A DNA stretch of 64,000 nt, taken from Zerene cesonia. Taxonomy: Eukaryota > Arthropoda > Insecta > Lepidoptera > Pieridae. Location of the stretch: assembly GCF_012273895.1 (NCBI RefSeq), contig NC_052102.1, positions 1,116,001 through 1,180,000 on the forward strand, in the 5' to 3' direction. The position numbers and the translations under genes are program-made. Of the stretch, positions 33,258-46,385 are shown piece by piece. The notes beneath the pieces are model-generated. The model ran no database searches. It worked only from the letters and a program-made list of their open reading frames with translations, and was not told the origin of the DNA. Within the stretch, counting starts at the first letter, position 1. Each line of letters opens with the position of its first letter.

Positions 33258-36200
33258 CTGGAATTAAAGTATAGTAGTAAGTAAGAGAAACAAACTGATT
33301 TCAGATTTTTACAGAAAATTGAACGAAGTTGAAAATTAGAGAGGGACATATATCCGTTTTCTACAATGATTCCAAATCACTTGATTACTAGCTTTAAATG
33401 TTACCGGTATCTTATAAACGCAGAATTGCAAGTAACTCTTCAATATTTTTCAAACTATTTCATGAGCATCAACCCACCTCATACAAAGAGAATCTTTCGA
33501 CGCCCTCATTAGAATCGTAACAGTGCAGCAGTATGGCCAACAGCTCGTCAGCGGTCGTCCTCTCGCTCGTCAGCAGACATTTGTATTGGGATGACGACAT
33601 CAATGCTGAATCGTAGATCTTTACGAGACCACCTGGACGCATTTGGAGAGAAAATCTGAAAAATATATTATGGTAACATTAATACATGAAGTTAAAAAAA
33701 AAATAATAAAAGACACGCATTGATTAAAATCAATTCTCTATAATCAACAAGATTTTTTTTATTTGCTCTTTATACAGAGTATGTGCAAGAAAATTACTTA
33801 ATTCTGGAGATCCACATCTGGATAATAAAATAAATTCGTGAAATATTATTATTGTTACCGATCCTTGACAAATGTACAATGTCCCTGCAGTGGGCACATA
33901 TATGAGCTGGTGATGATAATGATGGTTATTAAATTAAATATTATAGAAATTCAAAATCAAGTCATATGAAAAAATATTCTAAACCTTTCTTATCGTCGCG
34001 TAGTTAAAATAATTCAAATTTAGCTCAGAATTAAGTTCTATATAAAATTAAGCGAAGAATGATACAAGATATCGTGGATGAGCACTGAAAAAAAAATGCT
34101 ATAATTAATAATAAACTAATTACCTAACGACTGAAATATTTTCTTAAATCGATCAAAATATAAACAATGTAACACGTACCAAAGATAATTATAAATTTGT
34201 TAGAGTTAAAACATCAATCCTTATGCATCCACTTGAAATAATTAAGTGGAACGATAAATTTTAAGATGCACTAAAAGGCATTACAAGAATATCGAATAAA
34301 GAACCTTCAATTTAATTTAGAGGTAAGACTTAGACATAAACATAAAAATAAAATTTAATGTCTATGAAATTTAATTCTTGTTCGGAACTTCTTTGATAAG
34401 TAATGAATAAAGCTACACGAAAAAAAATCTATCGAAAGCCAATTACATAAAATACTTTACGCTTATAAGAGCTTTGAAATTATCGAAAGGTTAGAGGATT
34501 AGCGAAACGGTAAATTATAATTACTAAGGTCGTCCTCATTATTTTTAACTTACGTTCCCAACGACTCCTTCGTTGGGAATCAATCAGTCAGTCCAATCAA
34601 CCATTTTTTTACACGCTTTTTATTAGCTTCACCTGTATGTTTGTATGTTTGTTTGTTTGTAACCGACTTCTTTGGGCGCGATTTTGACCCACTTTAAACG
34701 GCCAGATTTCGTTCAAACTTTGTAGATTTATTGAGGACCGATGACAATACACTAATTTGATAAAATTATTCAATTTTTCAATTTGCAAAATATGATAAAA
34801 GCGTGTTTTTTAGTTTTTTTTAACTATTATTATTTAGTCGATAACTCCGTGGTTTTTCAACCGATTGACGTGATTTTTTTTTTTTTTGAAAGTAAATTCA
34901 TGTCGTTTGGTACCATCCAATAATCTGGAGTGGAACCTTCCCCCTCCTTACTTTCTTCATAGAAAACAATTTATGCGAACGTTGAAACTCAGACAATCTT
35001 ACTGACTTAATTTACACCTTCAATATTTTTAAGTTCAACTCTCTGGGAGTTATTTTTATAATTCACTTTCTTATCCATAATTCTATCAGTAACAGCAATA
35101 ACAATAGATATTACGTCTATGGATAATTTTAACGATTATTGGTGTTATTTATTGTCATAATCACCGTTTCTGTAAACGTACACTATGATAATAATAAGAT
35201 ATCTAAGATGATACAATAATGACGACTTGTGATTAATATTTTTCTTACAGTGCTTATATGTTTAGTTTTTACACTATAAATATTTCTTACTTATATAATT
35301 AATTCAGATAATTATAAATTCTCGACTCTTGTCACAATTAATTTTTCGCTTGGCTATCATGAGAAACAGATTTTAATTTTTACATATATATACTATTATA
35401 TAATACTAATACTAGTCTTATACATTATAGATTGAAATCATCGATAATTATGAGATTCTCAGTAAGTGAAAGAGCAATAACTGGGCATAACTCTCTGATT
35501 GTTTCCTCAACTAGCCTTCAGTAATTACTCATTACTAGGCTAAGAATTTTCTCCCATCCGGCGAAGCTTGTAACTGTATAGAATATAGCAAATAATTTCC
35601 ATCACACAATTCTAACCTTTATAAATCAGAATTGAGTATTAAAAGAATGTAAACAATGCTATCAAGTCATTAAAACGCAATCAAAGTGTCCACAAACAAT
35701 CCAGACGTCAACAGATCAAGTAAAGGAATATCCATACGGTCACAGGGCTCTCGGAGAAATCTTTTAAACTTTTTTATTGCTCGTGTTTACGCGCCAAGAA
35801 TAGCACCGGAAAGGGGACAAAAGCTTTTTCGAGCGGCAACTAGCCGGTGGTCCAACGAATGCTGTAGTAACATTGTTGTTTTGACAGATTTTCGACTAAA
35901 AACATCAACAATTTGACAAAACCGTTAACAAATATGTTTGGAGGACGACAATCAAAATAGGTTAATGATGTTGCTGATAAATATGTGTATAATGAAGGTT
36001 AGAATCTAATACTAACAACTTGCTAATTTTACGAAAGCATGTCTACTCAGAGAATTGTAGAAATGCTTTCAGAAGCATATCAACTATTGAAACAAGATTA
36101 TTCCATTATCAAAGTAAGAGCCATAATCGTGCTATAATTTAATTCATTCAAAACAGTTTATCCTACTAATATTATAAACGCAAAGGTTTGTAAGTATAGA

Positions 36201-39200
36201 TGGATTGAAGGATGTATGGATATTTGTGACTCTTTCACGCGAAAACTGCTTATCATATCTGTATGAAATTTACTGCAGACATAGATTAGAGTCTTTAGTA
36301 GCACATAGACTACTTCTCGTCCGAATAACACGCGACTGCCGACACGGGTAACAGCTAGATGATCATAGGCTTTTAATTGTATTTCAAATGCACAATTATA
36401 AAACTATATGTATAAAAACCAATTGTTGGTCATTAGTCTCGCTTAAACTCGAGAATGGCTTAGCCGATTGTGATAATTTTAACTTGTATGTATTCATAAT
36501 ACTCGAGTAAAGATTCAAAAGGTAAGAAAAATAAGGGGAACATGTCCATAAATGTTTTTAGGGCGCTGCGAGTTCGGGAAGTCACCTATATATATATAAT
36601 ATAACATAGCATTTGTAAACAACAATATTGTTATTATCATAGTATTATATGAAAACAATTCAATAGATATAAATACCCGATTATTTCGATAATTAATTAC
36701 TGCACTATCAACAAGTAAAACAGATAGGTTGCGAACTTAATAGTGCAATTGGCCTAAATTTCAGATCTAGTTGTGGACTAGTTTTGATAGTGCAGTATTT
36801 TGAGGGCAAAAATTGAAAATAAATGGCATTTAAGACAGGACATAAGTTTATTAAAGAAAAAATAATTGATCATGAAGCTAAAAAAAACCTTTTTAGACTT
36901 CAATCTGAGTTAACTAATTGAGATTTTACATTAGGTACATAAGAAAGTGAAGTCAGACAAATTAGGATGCACGTTTTATCTCATAGTCCTTAAATAAACT
37001 TAAGCTATAGCTTATGCTCGTGCTAAAGCACGAAAATTCTTTTTAACACGCTTTTATTAGCTTCACCTGTAAGTTTGTATGTAACAGACTTATTCTAGAT
37101 TATGACTAACTTTAAAGGGACAGATTTTATTCAATTTTTGTACACTTATCAAGGATTTAGTATAACATTTCACGAGTTTATCTAGTATCCTAATTTGGGT
37201 TGTAAGGATTAAATAATTAATTCCTTACGTTTATTCTTTATAAGAGCAAATGAGACAATTTAAGTAAGGATACTAATCTAGGCAATAATCTGTATGTATG
37301 CAGATAATTTCGATATAATGTTATTTAAAAAACCCCGTTTAAAAAGTACTTACTTCGAGTAACCTTTAGGATGGCAGGCCTGCAGCGCAGCAGGTCTTGC
37401 ATCATCATCCAACACGAGCGTGGTGCGCAGGCCAGCGGCCCTGACCCTGACTTCCATGCTCAGGTAGAACAGCCGAGGGTCCCGGTGCCTCATGCGAAAC
37501 TTTCCCAGTAGTGTAGCCACCACCTCCTTGGCCCGGGTCCCCCAGGTGACTGAGAGGGTCTTGTATTCGATATCTGGACGAAGGCAGCGGGCGTAGACTT
37601 TGATTGTGGTCTGGAAAAAATGTTATTGTTAGGAATATGTCTAACGAAACAGTTACCTGTATTTGCAGCTAGCTTAGTTTAAGTTAGGTTAGGTTGAGTA
37701 GAGGCAGAGTACACACAGAGTACATAGTGTTTCCGCAGTTCCGCTTAAAGCAGCGCGTCGGAACACAATGTGGTTTTAGTCAGTAGGAATCCGACATAAC
37801 CCACGACTCTTTTCCCGGGTGCCGTGAGTATCTTATGCAAGATTTTCCCACTTAAAAAAAAAAGGTTACGTTGCAAATGTGTTAAAATTTTATGATCTCC
37901 ACTTATTTGAGAATATGATAATATATTGGTTCTTTTTTAGAATCTTATTTGAAACGTTGACAGGTCGGTAGGAATATTTTACTATTAAATTGGATTAGAT
38001 TATGAGAATAGTTGGAATTTTGAACCATTTAAAGTGGAAATGAAAACAGTTTATTAATTATTCACCATTGATAACAAATGATTGCTGTCTAGCAATTGCA
38101 CTGGCAGAGATTGCTGTCTAGCAATAAGGCCGCCTTTTGTACAAAATTTCATTGTGCCATATTAAATTTTTGTATAAACTATTTTTTCTGTTTTGTACAA
38201 TAAAGTATTATAAATAAATAAATAAATAAAATGTTCTAAAAGTCACGATCAAAATACATTTCAATCTATCCAGGTATAATATTAAAGTAAGTCTTTATAT
38301 CGGTAGAGCAAGTGTAAATAGCTTTCAGGTTGATCTAGATTCAAGGCAATACAATATTTCAACCTTCATAATAATGGAAAACAACAGACAATATAAATAA
38401 AAATTAATCAATCCGACACCCGCATAAAAAACTGCCTAAATATTCACTATTTCAAGCATATACGAATTACATTTGATTTCGTAATAATTTCACGTTTAGT
38501 GTTCTCATAGAAGTAGTGGTTGAAGAATAGCAGATTTACAATCGTCTCATGTTTACGTCAGTGTAGTTATTTGTAAAACAAACGTTCTGTAAGTGCGTAA
38601 GCGACAACTGCTGTCTCAAATCAACACTTCGCCACTTCCTGGACGCGCGCTAACCACAAAATAAATTAAAAAAAAGTATTTACACAGAGTAAACTATAAT
38701 ATGTCAGTACGTAAGATGTTACCATATTGAAGAATTGGGTAACTACTGTTATGCGCTTATTTTCATAAATAGTTAGTATTATTTATTTGTATTTAAATTA
38801 TTTTAAAAAATCTGATTATAAAAATTTCATTATAAAGTGTTCATGTGTAAATTGAAATAGCGTTTAATTTTATATTTCTGATTATTATTTAGGCTAAACT
38901 TTAAAGTTTCTGTCAAGTTAGCTTTTAAAACAACCTATGTCCGTTAATATATTTCACTGTAATACCTCTACACTTTTCAATTGACAAATACCACAAACAT
39001 TAAAATGATTATTACTCAACACAACAGTATGCAAAGATTGCAGAAAATCAGGTTCCCACGCGCGAAGGTCTACACTTGAACACGTAACACTGGAGTCTTA
39101 AAAATTATCGTAGACAATTTTATGATCCAACTCACCGAAAATAATTAATTTATAAAAACTGGCAATAAAAAAATATTAACAAAAAAGAGGAATAACATAA

Positions 39201-39352
39201 TCAATGATCACATTACACGTTCGGAATTCAAATTGAAGCGCGAAATTTGACATGTTCCAAAATGTATTCGCAATTCGAATTGTAAAACTTACATGAATGT
39301 TATGGGGGTGGAAAGCCAGACGCATTCGCGGGGCTGGCACGGGCGCAGCCAT
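32898..39352 (-). CDS. rau: Protein with two Ras-association domains (rau-like), short isoform
   Basis: Four minus-strand exons join in phase: 39352-39293, 37610-37354, 33655-33478, 33257-32898, giving about 284 residues. Domains: short leader; RA domain 1 (about residues 21-105, TTIKVYARCLRPDIEYKTLS ... MRHRDPRLFYLSMEV ... LVLDDDARP); RA domain 2 (about 106-200, GGLVKIYDSALMSSSQYKCL ... RFSLYEVCPSQEYERKLHPD ... LLVQRAWPSDSDCHFRVRRN); then a proline-rich tail and a Ser/Asp/Tyr-rich end. RA domains bind activated Ras-family GTPases. A small insect protein made essentially of two RA domains fits Drosophila Rau, which sustains Ras/RTK signalling in eye and glial differentiation. The RA call is firm; the ortholog name rests on domain layout, not a search. 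The gene is tail-to-tail with Ca-beta. Confidence 0.7.
33478..33655 (-). CDS. rau: rau-like exon: RA domain 2, first half
   Basis: 178 nt, acceptor ATTTTTCAG, donor GTGGGT, phase 2 in and 0 out. It begins FSLQMRPGGLVKIYDSALMS and ends NEGVERFSLYE. The arrangement VKIYDS...QYKCLL...TADELLAILL repeats that of RA domain 1. Confidence 0.85.
34605..34990 (+). repeat. Family F interspersed repeat
   Basis: Begins around CACGCTTTTTATTAGCTTCA with a TTTG microsatellite, then ACTTTAAACGGCCAGATTTC, and ends in a T run. An inverted copy lies at 56752-56975 and shorter copies at 37035-37165 and 545-672. It sits in the rau-like intron between the two RA exons. Confidence 0.75.
37354..37610 (-). CDS. rau: rau-like exon: RA domain 1
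   Basis: 257 nt, acceptor TTTTTTCCAG, donor GTAAGT, phase 0 in and 2 out. It begins TTIKVYARCLRPDIEYKTLS and ends ALQACHPKGYS. The ubiquitin-like RA pattern is visible: a beta hairpin, a helix (GTRAKEVVATLLGKF), then LFYLSMEV and LVLDDDARP. Confidence 0.85.
38090..38235 (+). repeat. 3' end fragment of a non-LTR retrotransposon-like element
   Basis: AATAAGGCCGCCTTTTGTAC...TACAATAAAGTATTATAAAT, followed by an (AAAT)n tail, is a common 3' end of lepidopteran LINE-type repeats. It lies in the intron upstream of RA domain 1. Confidence 0.5.
39293..39352 (-). CDS. rau: rau-like local alternative first exon
   Basis: 20 codons from the ATG at 39352: MAAPVPAPRMRLAFHPHNIH, then donor GTAAGT, phase 0, joining TTIKVYARC of RA domain 1. 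The surrounding 120 bp are relatively GC-rich, with an Inr-like TCAGT on the minus strand at 39404-39400, 50 nt upstream. It competes with the 62.8-kb exon for the same acceptor. Confidence 0.6.
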
Positions 39353-40273
39353 ATCGTGCGCACGATTGTACGGCCGATCACAGTGACAGCTATTTGACTA
39401 CTGAGCCAGGATTTACGGTTTGAAACTTCGCGGAAGTACTAAGGGTTCGAGGGAGGGGTGCCACCTGCTGTTTCCTATTGTTGCAACAGGAAGCCCTGCG
39501 TACTTGTCTATTATACTCTGATTAAGTATGATGCTTATCGATGGCATCCAATAGCCATATAGAGTGGCGAATGTTCAATATTTGATCGATGTTATTTCCA
39601 TAGACAATTTTTACTTTTACATCTGCTATTCTCATACCCTAAAAATAAAGGAATAACTAACAATTCTAATGAATGAAAGAATGTGAATATTGTTCCACGG
39701 TCGATATAAAATTAAACCAGCCAAGAAAAATATAAAATTGAACTACATACTTCATAATCAATAAAAAAACTATGATAGTACGAAAACCCATCGTTTATTA
39801 GTGCAATTTTCTCACGGCATCCGGCTACCATCCATTTTGTTGATGCAACAAATTTTATGAGCGGGTTATTCAATAGGTATTATAGCATAGATAACATAAT
39901 ACTATAATAGTAGTTATTATGATAGGGAAACTTTACATACGCTATAGTGAATATAAAAATTTAATCCATTTAGTTCATTAAATTATTTCGTAATAATAAA
40001 TAAATAGTAGACACCTATAAAATATTAAATTCACATTTTCAACGCATGCAATCGATAATTTTAGCACAAAAAAGTTTATTAATATAGCTTTCACCATTTT
40101 CTTAAAATTTATACAATTACACGACTATGAATTTTCTTATAGAGTTAACCATGGAGGATATAAGTAGTGTGTCTGGAAAAGTAACAAGTAGAGTATACGG
40201 ACCGCACCAAATGATAGCCAACCGAAGCCGTGTGCAAGCACTTGTAGTGGATGAGCACCTTTTTATAAGATCA

Positions 40274-40465
40274 CTAGCTGCGCCCCGCGGTTTCACCGGC
40301 GTAAGTCCGTGTCCCGTAGAGATATCGGGATAAAAAGTTAGTTACGTACCAAATTTAATTGCAATCGGTTCAGTAGTTTTTGCGAGAAAGAGTAACAAAC
40401 ACACACACACACATCCATCCTCACAAACTTTCGCATTTATCATATTAGTTTATTAGGAAGTAGGA
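40274..40465 (+). repeat. Family A interspersed repeat
   Basis: Copy with a small internal deletion and a disrupted 3' end, in the long rau-like intron. Confidence 0.8.
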
Positions 40466-43400
40466 TAATATTACATCTAACAATTATCAAATTAACAACA
40501 ACATCTATTTCGATTCGTTTCGGTTTTAAGGATGTGCTGCGAATTTCTTCACATATTCTCAGAAACACATTAAAAATTATTTGCTATTTGAATAGTTTGT
40601 GCACGAAGCTCCAGCACAAAGTGAGTTCTATATATATTTTCCTTGGATTATATTTAATTGATGCAATTCCTTAGTCTTAAATACTTATTTTCACGATGAA
40701 GAGATTTGGACAAAATAACTTATCCGTAATATTTCATACTCATATTATAAAGAGATATAGTTAATGAGTTTTTATTTGTGTGTGTAGGTAATTGATGCTA
40801 CTTTCAAATGTTCATCAAATGCATTTTATTAATTCTTGTGAAACACATAGGTGTAATCAAAAAGTTATAACGTTATATTTCAGGTTAATTCATTTAAAAT
40901 GAACACGGATTCATAGGGTGCAGATAGCAGATTAATTTCACATAGATTATTTATTCGTAGGCCCTTTGATTCGTGGTATAAGCATTCATATACTTAGAGT
41001 ACTTTGATGACTTATCTAGACTAGCTTTAGACCAGCTCTATGTCTAGTCATGAAGGTAATATTTCAATGATTAGCAAAACGTTCACATAAAAGATCACAA
41101 TAATAGGCATAGAATTTTGAGATAATATTTGAATCTTGGTTGAACCTACAAATCACGAGTACAAATCAGATGTCCTTAAATACTAATGTGATCTTTTTAA
41201 AAACATGTCTACTTGCTTCTATTTTCAAAATTCACTGTTATATGCATGGTCCAAGATAAATGTAAATGTTGACAATTACACAGAAGTACTACTTGAAAAG
41301 CACACACTTCCTCCGTAATAATAACTGAGTATGGTAATGAAGAAAGTGTCGGTAAAAGTGGTCATCATTCGTAAACTTGGCGCAAGGAAGTTGAAAAACC
41401 CGCGCCGGATGATGCTGGAATGTGTCTTCGAAAAAACTCGTACTAGTGCTTTGAGAATGACCTTTGTTATTGCATCGTTTTGATTTATTTTGTAAGTAAA
41501 TTGAGTAAAGAATTATGATTTTTTTTCTCAATTGTAAGTATTGTTAATTATTATTAGCATATGAGTCTACATATTACATACATACATGCCTACCTACTAA
41601 ATAATGATGTTTTTTTTTTCAATATTCAACATAATTGATTTGAAGAATAATTAATATTAATATGCGTTAACAACAAACAAAGTATGCAAAATGTGTTATT
41701 ATGGAGCATATGTAATAAGTAATTATGTTCTGCAATTAGAGCCCAGACACAAATTAGTGTTAATGTACGCACGCACGACAATCGGAAACATTTGCGATTA
41801 ACGTGGGGCGTTAAAGAGTTTTATCATAGTTCCGACTATTAAACATAGATGGCGCAAAACTTAAAAAAAATCAATGTTAATAATATTAATTTAAGACATA
41901 GAATTCATCAAATATTCTTAATTTAAATAATAATAAGTCAATATTCATTACATAATAAAATATTACGAATTTGTAATATGCTGGTTACATCATTTCCTAC
42001 TATGTAAGTAGAACACTAATGAAAATTTTACGGGTCAACCGAAGCTTAGATGATTGATTTTCTTCATAATAATTGAATTATCACAATTATTAATTATTCG
42101 CTTCGCTTGTAATGTAATAATGATGATTAAATTAAGGAAGTATTTAAGACTTACTAATTTTTAGTAACCAACGACGTTAATTGCATGTGGAAAAAATAGT
42201 TTTACGTATTTAAAATCTATGTTTATACCAATTTGGTGTAAAAAAACGTTTTTTGATGTTTTCAGTTTACTTTATATAAATTATGGTTCAATATTTATAA
42301 TAATTATAATTATTCATATATATTATTTACTATATATATATAAAACGTATGTATGTATGTATTTTAATATAAATTATATAAAAGAGCTGCACGCTCAGTT
42401 AATCATTGTAATAATTATATATATATATAAATATTATATATAATTATATATAAAGACATACGTAAATATGTTATCTAACTACATACACATTGCGTACAAT
42501 AAAATCATGTCTATTATTAATGGCATTAGTTTTGGTATATTTTTACACGAGACAGGACGCCCTAAATTGGGTGAATGAGGTGTGACGACAGGAAATTAGG
42601 AAATCGGAAATAATGTACCTTAACCCGTTAATAATAAAGACGCGGATCAAACGTTTTTTGGGAAGATTACAATTTGAACGTCCGCCGGTGTTTCCATTCC
42701 CAATCATATTTTGATAGCAAACATTTCCTTTTTCTTTTCATGTTTTATCGGAAATTGTTAAGTTTTTGATCTCGTTTGTGGTGTGTAGGAAGCATTTGGT
42801 TTATATTACGTTATATTTGAGTAAGTGTAAGTAAGTCAGTTTCCATTTGCGTCAACAGATGGCGCTAGATCTGGATTGTCATTAATTTAAACAAACTCGC
42901 GCGTAATTATGGACTAGCCGAGTCCCGCGGATACAGCCGCGTCAATAAACGTATAAAGCCATTTATTTAAAATTAATCCTCATTACACAGGCTATCTTCC
43001 AGTGAAAGCCCGTCGCGTCGCGTCGCCCGTTCCACAGATTAGCCGGAACAAATAGACAGACGAAGAAAAATTTAAAACTAACAATAACAATTTGATAGTT
43101 GGTTAGATCCATGTCCATTGAGTAAAAAGCGGTTATTTTAATATAACAATCAGACACAATTTTTTTTGCATGTTTCAACATACACCAGGCCCATGTAGAA
43201 GGAAAAAGGAAGAAAAAAGTTTTCATATTAAGACGAAATAAAAGTGCATGTCTGTGTATTTGCTTATTGGCACAAAACAGTCTTATATAACAATTCATTC
43301 CATAGAAAATGATCAATTTAAAAAGCGTGTTACAAAGGACGAGTATTTAATGTCTACGTTTACTTTTTATGGTTCGCTGTAATTGTCTAAAGAGTTGTTA

Positions 43401-44829
43401 TTACAGTTGTAGACGGACTATGAAAAATCCATAAAAGTTCCTTAAATACCTTATCTGTGAAGTGCTTCATAGAACGCGTGGGGCACTTCAAACATAACTA
43501 AAATAAATGAAGTATTTCAATTCCTCCCCCACACTATAAGGGTTATAAATTTGACGCACACACTAAAGGCAAAATTTTTCACAATTCCGTTTAATGGACG
43601 CAATTACTAAGACTTCGCTGTCCGTCTGTCTGCCTGCATGTCTGAGTGTCTTTCTATCCGCTTGTCTGTCATCAAGCTGAATATTATTAGCCGAGATAGT
43701 AGGAAAATTAACACTTCCAAACATGTATTCCTGTTGCCCGAATAACAAAAATCGAGTACAACGATTGGCACGGTCTTAGACATTAGATGGATGACCCGCT
43801 TTTTTGCAGTTGTCCTTTAGCCATTTAGCCAGTACGAAACCCTTAGCGCGAGTCCGACTCACACTTGACTGATTTTTGAAATCCTTTTGGTATTGGAAAG
43901 TATTTAGTCATCCATACACGAAGATATTATAGAATGGGATACTACTGACTCTAAATTACTTAATTCTCTATTTCAAAATCCTTAATTATTTCAAATAAAG
44001 AACGCTCTTGAAACTCCCATCCCGTCATCTGGACAGGAGCCTATTTTAAAAATAGAATGAAGAGCTGCGTAAAAAACGCGGCAAAAAATGTACGTGGTGT
44101 GCGCACGTGCTCATGCCAGGTGGACAGGATACGCAACCGTTTGATGCTTAGATAGTCTGTGATTATATTTTTATTACCTGTTGTAAAAATAAAGGGTTGC
44201 CTGTTTTACTTTTATCTTTATTATGTACGGACAGTGATAGCCATAGCCTGCTGTAGCTTTTATAAACCCGCGCGATTTTCAGATATTTTTTTTCGCGATT
44301 TTCTTTTTTTAAAATATAGCCATTGATATAGAGAGAATTGAGGATTCCTTTTAATCATAAATAGATAACATAATAATTTATCGGTATGGTCGATCCTACA
44401 TATCGAGGTGCAAAAATATATTAGAATTTGTGTATGTAATTGTGTAATTCAAATTAATTGTCGAGTTACACGAGAACTAATAATGACTAAAATAAAAATA
44501 TTTCAATGACATTTAATATTTATTGTTGAAAATAAATAAATGCTTTGATACAAACAAGTGGAATATAAACATCGTTAAATAAAATAAATAAATATTTCGG
44601 TAGCGCCACAGCATCGAGTTGGCGGGTCGTCCAGTTAATTTATTGACTTTTAACTGGATTTATTACAATGATGCCCGTTCTTGTCGTAACTATGTGAGTA
44701 ATGCATGGCGGGAGTTTTTTTTTTAATAATATGAATTCAATAAACACAAAAAATGCAGGGATATTTTGATATTTTGCTACTCCGTCTATGAAAATCAAAT
44801 AAATGAATATGTCTGTTTTATTAAAATTA

Positions 44830-45026
44830 CTAGCTGCGCTCCGCAGTTTCACCCGCGCAAGTCCGTATCCCGTAGGAATATAGGGATAAAAAATTGCCTA
44901 TATTCCAGTTGTCCAGCTGTCTACGTACCAAATTTCATTGCAATCGGTTCAGTAGTTTTTGCGTGAAAGAGCAACAAACACACACACAACCTTACAAACT
45001 TTCGCATTTATAATATTAGTAGGAAT
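44830..45026 (+). repeat. Family A interspersed repeat
   Basis: Nearly full-length copy in the rau-like intron. Confidence 0.85.
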
Positions 45027-46188
45027 AGTACGTTCTACCACATGCCTACATAGTTAAAATCTTTATAAACTTTACGAAGAAAAAAATGTCTAGATAGCAA
45101 GTTAAAAGAATGCTTACTATGATGTACTAGAAAGTTCCTTATGTTGTAATAAAAGTTCATTAAACCGTTGTTTGATGAAATATTGACCCATCAATTACTG
45201 GAGGGCCGATAATTGGGTGCCTCGGAAATTACAAGTCGTTTCAGATTCAACAGTTCATTTCACACATACGATTATTACTGTGATTGAAACGTTGTATAAA
45301 GATTCCAACAATATTAAATTATGGGTAGTAATAATTTTATTTCTCCTTATGCTGTCGTCTCTGTGTTTACGATATTCTAATTTCCTTCTTTATACTGTCT
45401 CTGGTTTGTCTTTTGTTGTTAGCTGTGTGCTTTCTTGCTTGTGCATGAATATTGTCTATGACTATCTTGTTTTTAACCGCGGCAATCTCTTTCCCCCCTC
45501 TTTTATTCTATGTTATTATATATACTTTTCTCTTCAATGACTCTTAAAAAAAACAATAATCTGTTGCGAAATTTTAAAGATCTTTGCATATAGACAGACA
45601 GACGGCGGCAAGCGGCTTTGTTTTATACTATTCGACTTAAAGGGTTCTTTTAATATAAGCTTTATTACAAATACTACGCTGACAACTAGTAACAAATAAC
45701 TATAAATAAATAAAAAACTATAAAACTGATCAGTGCAACCAAAAATACTTCAATTGCATTATATAGTCGTTGCAAATCCGAAACAATTGTTAGCAATTAT
45801 CTTTATCAGATCTAATTCGCAACACTTTATACTTTAAGGTAAAACGCAACAGAACCAGACCTTTTAAAAATACTTTTATAGCTCTTAATAATCTCTTAAA
45901 TTCGGATAATCGTACTTAAATCGTTTATCATGTAACTACAATTATTTGTATTTAATTCATTAATTTGTAACTAAGATAAACATATTTTGTTGTCTTAAAC
46001 GTTCATTCAGAGACCTGAGACAATTAATAACATCATCGTCTATGCCAGTTTCAGTAACTTTCAAAACTTATCATTTTTCGCAGAATTTTAGTTAATTCGT
46101 ATTACAAAGAAACCTCTGTTAATCAAACAGTATCTTTTGTTTAAAGTAGTGTAAACGGCTATTATAGATTATTATATTTTATACATAC

Positions 46189-46385
46189 ACTAGCTTTTGC
46201 CTATGGCTTCGCTTTCGTTAAATTCGAAGTAGTTTAATAGATTGTATTATACATATAAACCTTCCTCTTGACTCACTCTATCTATTAAAAAAAACCCCAT
46301 CAAAATCCGTTGCGAAGATTAAAATATTTAAGCATACAAGGACTAAGGGACAGAGAAAGCGACTTTGTTCTATACTAGGTACCTA
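46189..46385 (+). repeat. Family C interspersed repeat
   Basis: From CTAGCTTTTGCCTATGGCTT through TATACATATAAACCTTCCTC to AAGCATACAAGG. Other copies at 2594-2800, 8418-8610 and 63843-64000 (runs off the window). Confidence 0.75.

Noticed and set aside
33077..33274. Plus-strand GC-rich frames opposite the rau-like last exon
   Set aside because: Antisense shadows of the proline-rich coding exon.
35686..35916. 76-codon frame in the rau-like intron
   Set aside because: No ATG at its start, no domain or splice signals; probably chance in a locally GC-richer patch.
41331..41483. 50-codon basic frame starting MVMKKVSVKVVIIRKLGARK
   Set aside because: Looks codon-like, but has no signal, domain, splice partner or homology I recognise.
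45217..45540. Frame of 107 codons with hydrophobic stretches
   Set aside because: No ATG at its start; a T-rich sequence makes Leu/Phe/Val-rich frames by composition. No family motif and no splice context, though a degraded membrane-protein exon cannot be excluded.
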